In this document: positions 62,279-64,000 of the stretch, piece after piece
Position numbering within the stretch: the stretch's first letter is position 1
How the letters are laid out: each line of letters begins with the position of its first letter
DNA from: an uncultured Alistipes sp.
GTDB taxonomy: Bacteria > Bacteroidota > Bacteroidia > Bacteroidales > UBA932
Length of the DNA: 64,000 bases
Direction of reading: 5' to 3'
Assembly (NCBI GenBank): GCA_900544175.1
Contig: UQUN01000007.1
Span: 27,738-91,737 of the forward strand
Position numbers and translations under genes: made by a program
Notes under the pieces: model-generated
Told to the model about the DNA's origin: nothing
Seen by the model: the letters and a program-made list of their open reading frames with translations, nothing else
The model's database searches: none

Positions 62279-63682
62279 TCAACGTCCGAAGTTAAATATG
62301 TCGGAGTGTATATGCTCCCGATCCATAATGACTTTCAACTCTTCCACTTTGTCGGGATAAGTATTAGCTAAATTATTGTCTTCATGCGGGTCTTCGGCAA
62401 TGTTGTACAACTCATGAGTCGGGTTTCCGTTTTTGATATTTTGTCGAATCAGTTTCCAATCTCCGGCTCTTACGGCTTGGCGACCGTTTTCCTCGTGAAA
62501 CTCCCAATACAAGAAGTCATGTTGCCGTTGTTCTCCCTTTCCGGTCAGAGTAGGGAGTATGGACAATCCGTCCATCGCCTCTTCGCGCCAATCCGTATCT
62601 TCACCCAACAATTCTACGAAAGTAGGCATCATATCCCAGCCGGCTGCCATCAAGTCGCTTATAGAGCCGGCCTCGATAGTCCCCGGCCAATAGGCGATAT
62701 AAGGCACGCGCATACCGCCCTCGTACAAAGCTCGTTTCAATCCTCTCAGTCGTTCCTCTGTGTTGAAGAAAGTCGGATCTGCTCCTCCCTCGTTATGAGG
62801 GCCGTTATCGCTCGTGAATATAAATAAAGTCTTTTCGGCGATACCCAGCTCTTCCAGTTTATCGATGATTTGTCCCACATACGTGTCCAATCGGGTAATC
62901 ATAGCCGCAAATTGTGCGCGGGGATTAGTTGCTGTGCCATAATCTCCATTGTCGTACCACGGGTGGGGCTCTTGAAATTTACCTTTATACATATCGACGA
63001 TACTGTCTTGCGGTTGGCACAGTTCGGCATGGGGAATCGTATATGTGAAATAACCGAAAAATGCCTTGTCCTTGTTGTCTTCGATGAATTTCATCGCATG
63101 TTCGTGTATGGCATCTTGCGAATAACGTCCGTTTTGATACTCTTTTTCTTGGTTGTTCCACAAATACTCCGGGTAGTAAGAGTGCGCTTTACGCTGACAG
63201 TTGTATCCGTAAAATACGTCGAATCCCATCTTGTTAGCTTCTCCGCCCGAACCGGGATAACCCATACCCCATTTACCGAAACAACCTGTCACATATCCGT
63301 TTTGTTGAAACAGATGTCCCAACGTTTCTACGTTCGGATCGAGAGGCTCTTGTCCTTCGGGTTGTATTTCTTTATTTCCCCGTATTTTGGTATGTCCGGT
63401 GTGTTGCCCGGTCATCAACGAAGCTCTTGATGGAGCGCTTACGGCTGTACTTGCATAAAATTGAGTGAAACTCATGCCTTTATTTACGAGCCTGTTCAGA
63501 TTGGGAGTCGATATCATTTGTTGGCCGTAGGCCTCTATATCGCTGTATCCCATGTCGTCGCAAAGCAAGTAAATGACATTGGGGCGTTCTGTTGTGGCGA
63601 CAGCATCTCTTTCTTGGGCGAAGCACAAACCCGAAGTAAGGAGCAGGCTGCTTGCAGGGTATATAAATTTATTGGTATTCAT
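62279..63682 (-). CDS. Sulfatase (Ser-type)
   Basis: 467 residues with signal peptide (FIYPASSLLLTSGLCFA). Metal site PNVIYLLCDDMGYSD (Asp42, Asp43), active-site SAPSR (82-86: Ser, so the S-type) and the FTSDNGPHNEGG segment. The active Ser must be converted to formylglycine by an anaerobic maturase (anSME), which is not in the window. The substrate is probably a sulfated glycan. Coupled with the next gene (17 bp apart). Confidence 0.93.
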   Translation of the reverse strand: MNTNKFIYPASSLLLTSGLCFAQERDAVATTERPNVIYLLCDDMGYSDIEAYGQQMISTPNLNRLVNKGMSFTQFYASTAVSAPSRASLMTGQHTGHTKIRGNKEIQPEGQEPLDPNVETLGHLFQQNGYVTGCFGKWGMGYPGSGGEANKMGFDVFYGYNCQRKAHSYYPEYLWNNQEKEYQNGRYSQDAIHEHAMKFIEDNKDKAFFGYFTYTIPHAELCQPQDSIVDMYKGKFQEPHPWYDNGDYGTATNPRAQFAAMITRLDTYVGQIIDKLEELGIAEKTLFIFTSDNGPHNEGGADPTFFNTEERLRGLKRALYEGGMRVPYIAYWPGTIEAGSISDLMAAGWDMMPTFVELLGEDTDWREEAMDGLSILPTLTGKGEQRQHDFLYWEFHEENGRQAVRAGDWKLIRQNIKNGNPTHELYNIAEDPHEDNNLANTYPDKVEELKVIMDREHIHSDIFNFGR

Positions 63683-63699
63683 ACGTTTTATAAAGGTGT

Positions 63700-64000
63700 T
63701 TAAAGTTTGCTATCGAGAAGTTTGAGTGTGGTCGTTTTCCCGTTTTCCGGTTCGATGACTAAGACGATAAATCTTTCGGGATATTTCAATTCCCCTTCGA
63801 AGACGGTATCGGCAGAAAAGTAATTTCCTAACAGTTGGCCGGAGAGGCTCACTGCTTTGATCGTGTTGCGTCCGTCCAGTCCGGTTATGCTCAGTCGTCC
63901 GTCGTAGAGGTGGGCTTTGGGTGCTACGCTTCTGTCTCCGTTTTCAATTCCTGTGGGGGTTTTTAAAGGCACTCGATAAAAATACCACCCCGAACCTGTT
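63700..64000 (-). CDS. C-terminal part of an exported beta-rich protein; 5' end outside window
   Basis: The frame is open to the right edge (about 99 codons). GSGWYFYRVPLKTPTGIENG, then HLYDGRLSITGLDG, KAVSLSGQLLGNYF and FIVLVIEPENGKTTTLKLLD are a beta-strand domain resembling C-terminal sorting/propeller-capping domains in Bacteroidetes exported enzymes. Just 17 bp before the sulfatase gene, so the gene pair likely acts on the same glycan. The main domain is not visible. Confidence 0.55.
   Translation of the reverse strand, partial: TGSGWYFYRVPLKTPTGIENGDRSVAPKAHLYDGRLSITGLDGRNTIKAVSLSGQLLGNYFSADTVFEGELKYPERFIVLVIEPENGKTTTLKLLDSKL

Overview
The window looks like gut Bacteroidales DNA. Evidence: promoter boxes of the Bacteroidetes TAnnTTTG type, 6-bladed beta-propeller lipoproteins, an OprO/P-type porin, a DUF3276 PUR protein, a YajC/YbbR/CoaE/NusB block and a type II-C CRISPR-Cas9 locus with a large Cas9. 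Positions 1 to about 58,100 are fairly GC-rich and Alistipes/Rikenellaceae-like (an inference). From about 58,100 to the end the DNA is visibly more AT-rich and its codon use differs. The switch falls inside a tRNA-Arg gene whose two acceptor strands do not match, so the right end is either recombined DNA or an assembly join.

Layout. 1-9.5 kb: Sel1-repeat protein (5' end outside the window), an HD/uracil-glycosylase fusion, a small envelope operon ending with rmuC, glnS, and a propeller plus CxxC lipoprotein pair. 9.6-19.5 kb: one long minus-strand housekeeping run (nusB, yajC, ybbR, coaE, DUF5606, rimO, DUF6340, yicC, tricorn-like S41 protease). 19.5-30.3 kb: DUF3276, SDR/TetR, an EamA exporter overlapping a dead ABC permease, HicAB, a Fic protein, an AbiEii remnant, and a porin/lamin-tail/phosphoesterase operon. 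30.3-39 kb: CRISPR locus. 39-49 kb: lgt, two alpha/beta hydrolases, trpB2 behind a Trp leader peptide, propeller lipoprotein, DUF2975/HTH pair, S41 peptidases. 49-57.7 kb: palindrome cluster, ABC/HTH module, frameshifted CPBP protease, hydrolase, dehydrogenase, TraB/GumN, carboxymuconolactone decarboxylase-like protein, and a run of three truncated genes (TolC, efflux adaptor, aldo/keto reductase). 58-64 kb: tRNA-Arg, GtrA, CDP-alcohol phosphatidyltransferase, MORN protein, malate dehydrogenase, sulfatase.

The CRISPR locus is the main accessory system. A tracrRNA gene is read leftward and cas9 rightward from an 80-bp shared promoter region, followed by cas1, cas2 and an array of ten identical 48-bp repeats with nine 30-bp spacers in the opposite orientation. 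Every repeat contains its own correctly spaced Bacteroidetes promoter, so each spacer may be transcribed separately. cas9 carries a -1 frameshift at a run of six A; all catalytic residues lie in otherwise intact frames. Degenerate repeat copies lie 1.5-2 kb beyond the array, past an ATPase gene that has lost its P-loop.

The clearest regulatory system is a ribosome-mediated attenuator in front of trpB2: a 30-residue leader peptide with three consecutive Trp codons, a terminator hairpin, and a leader segment that can pair with the terminator's first arm. Much of the accessory DNA is decaying: at least seven truncated or frameshifted genes and a family of palindromic repeats are present.
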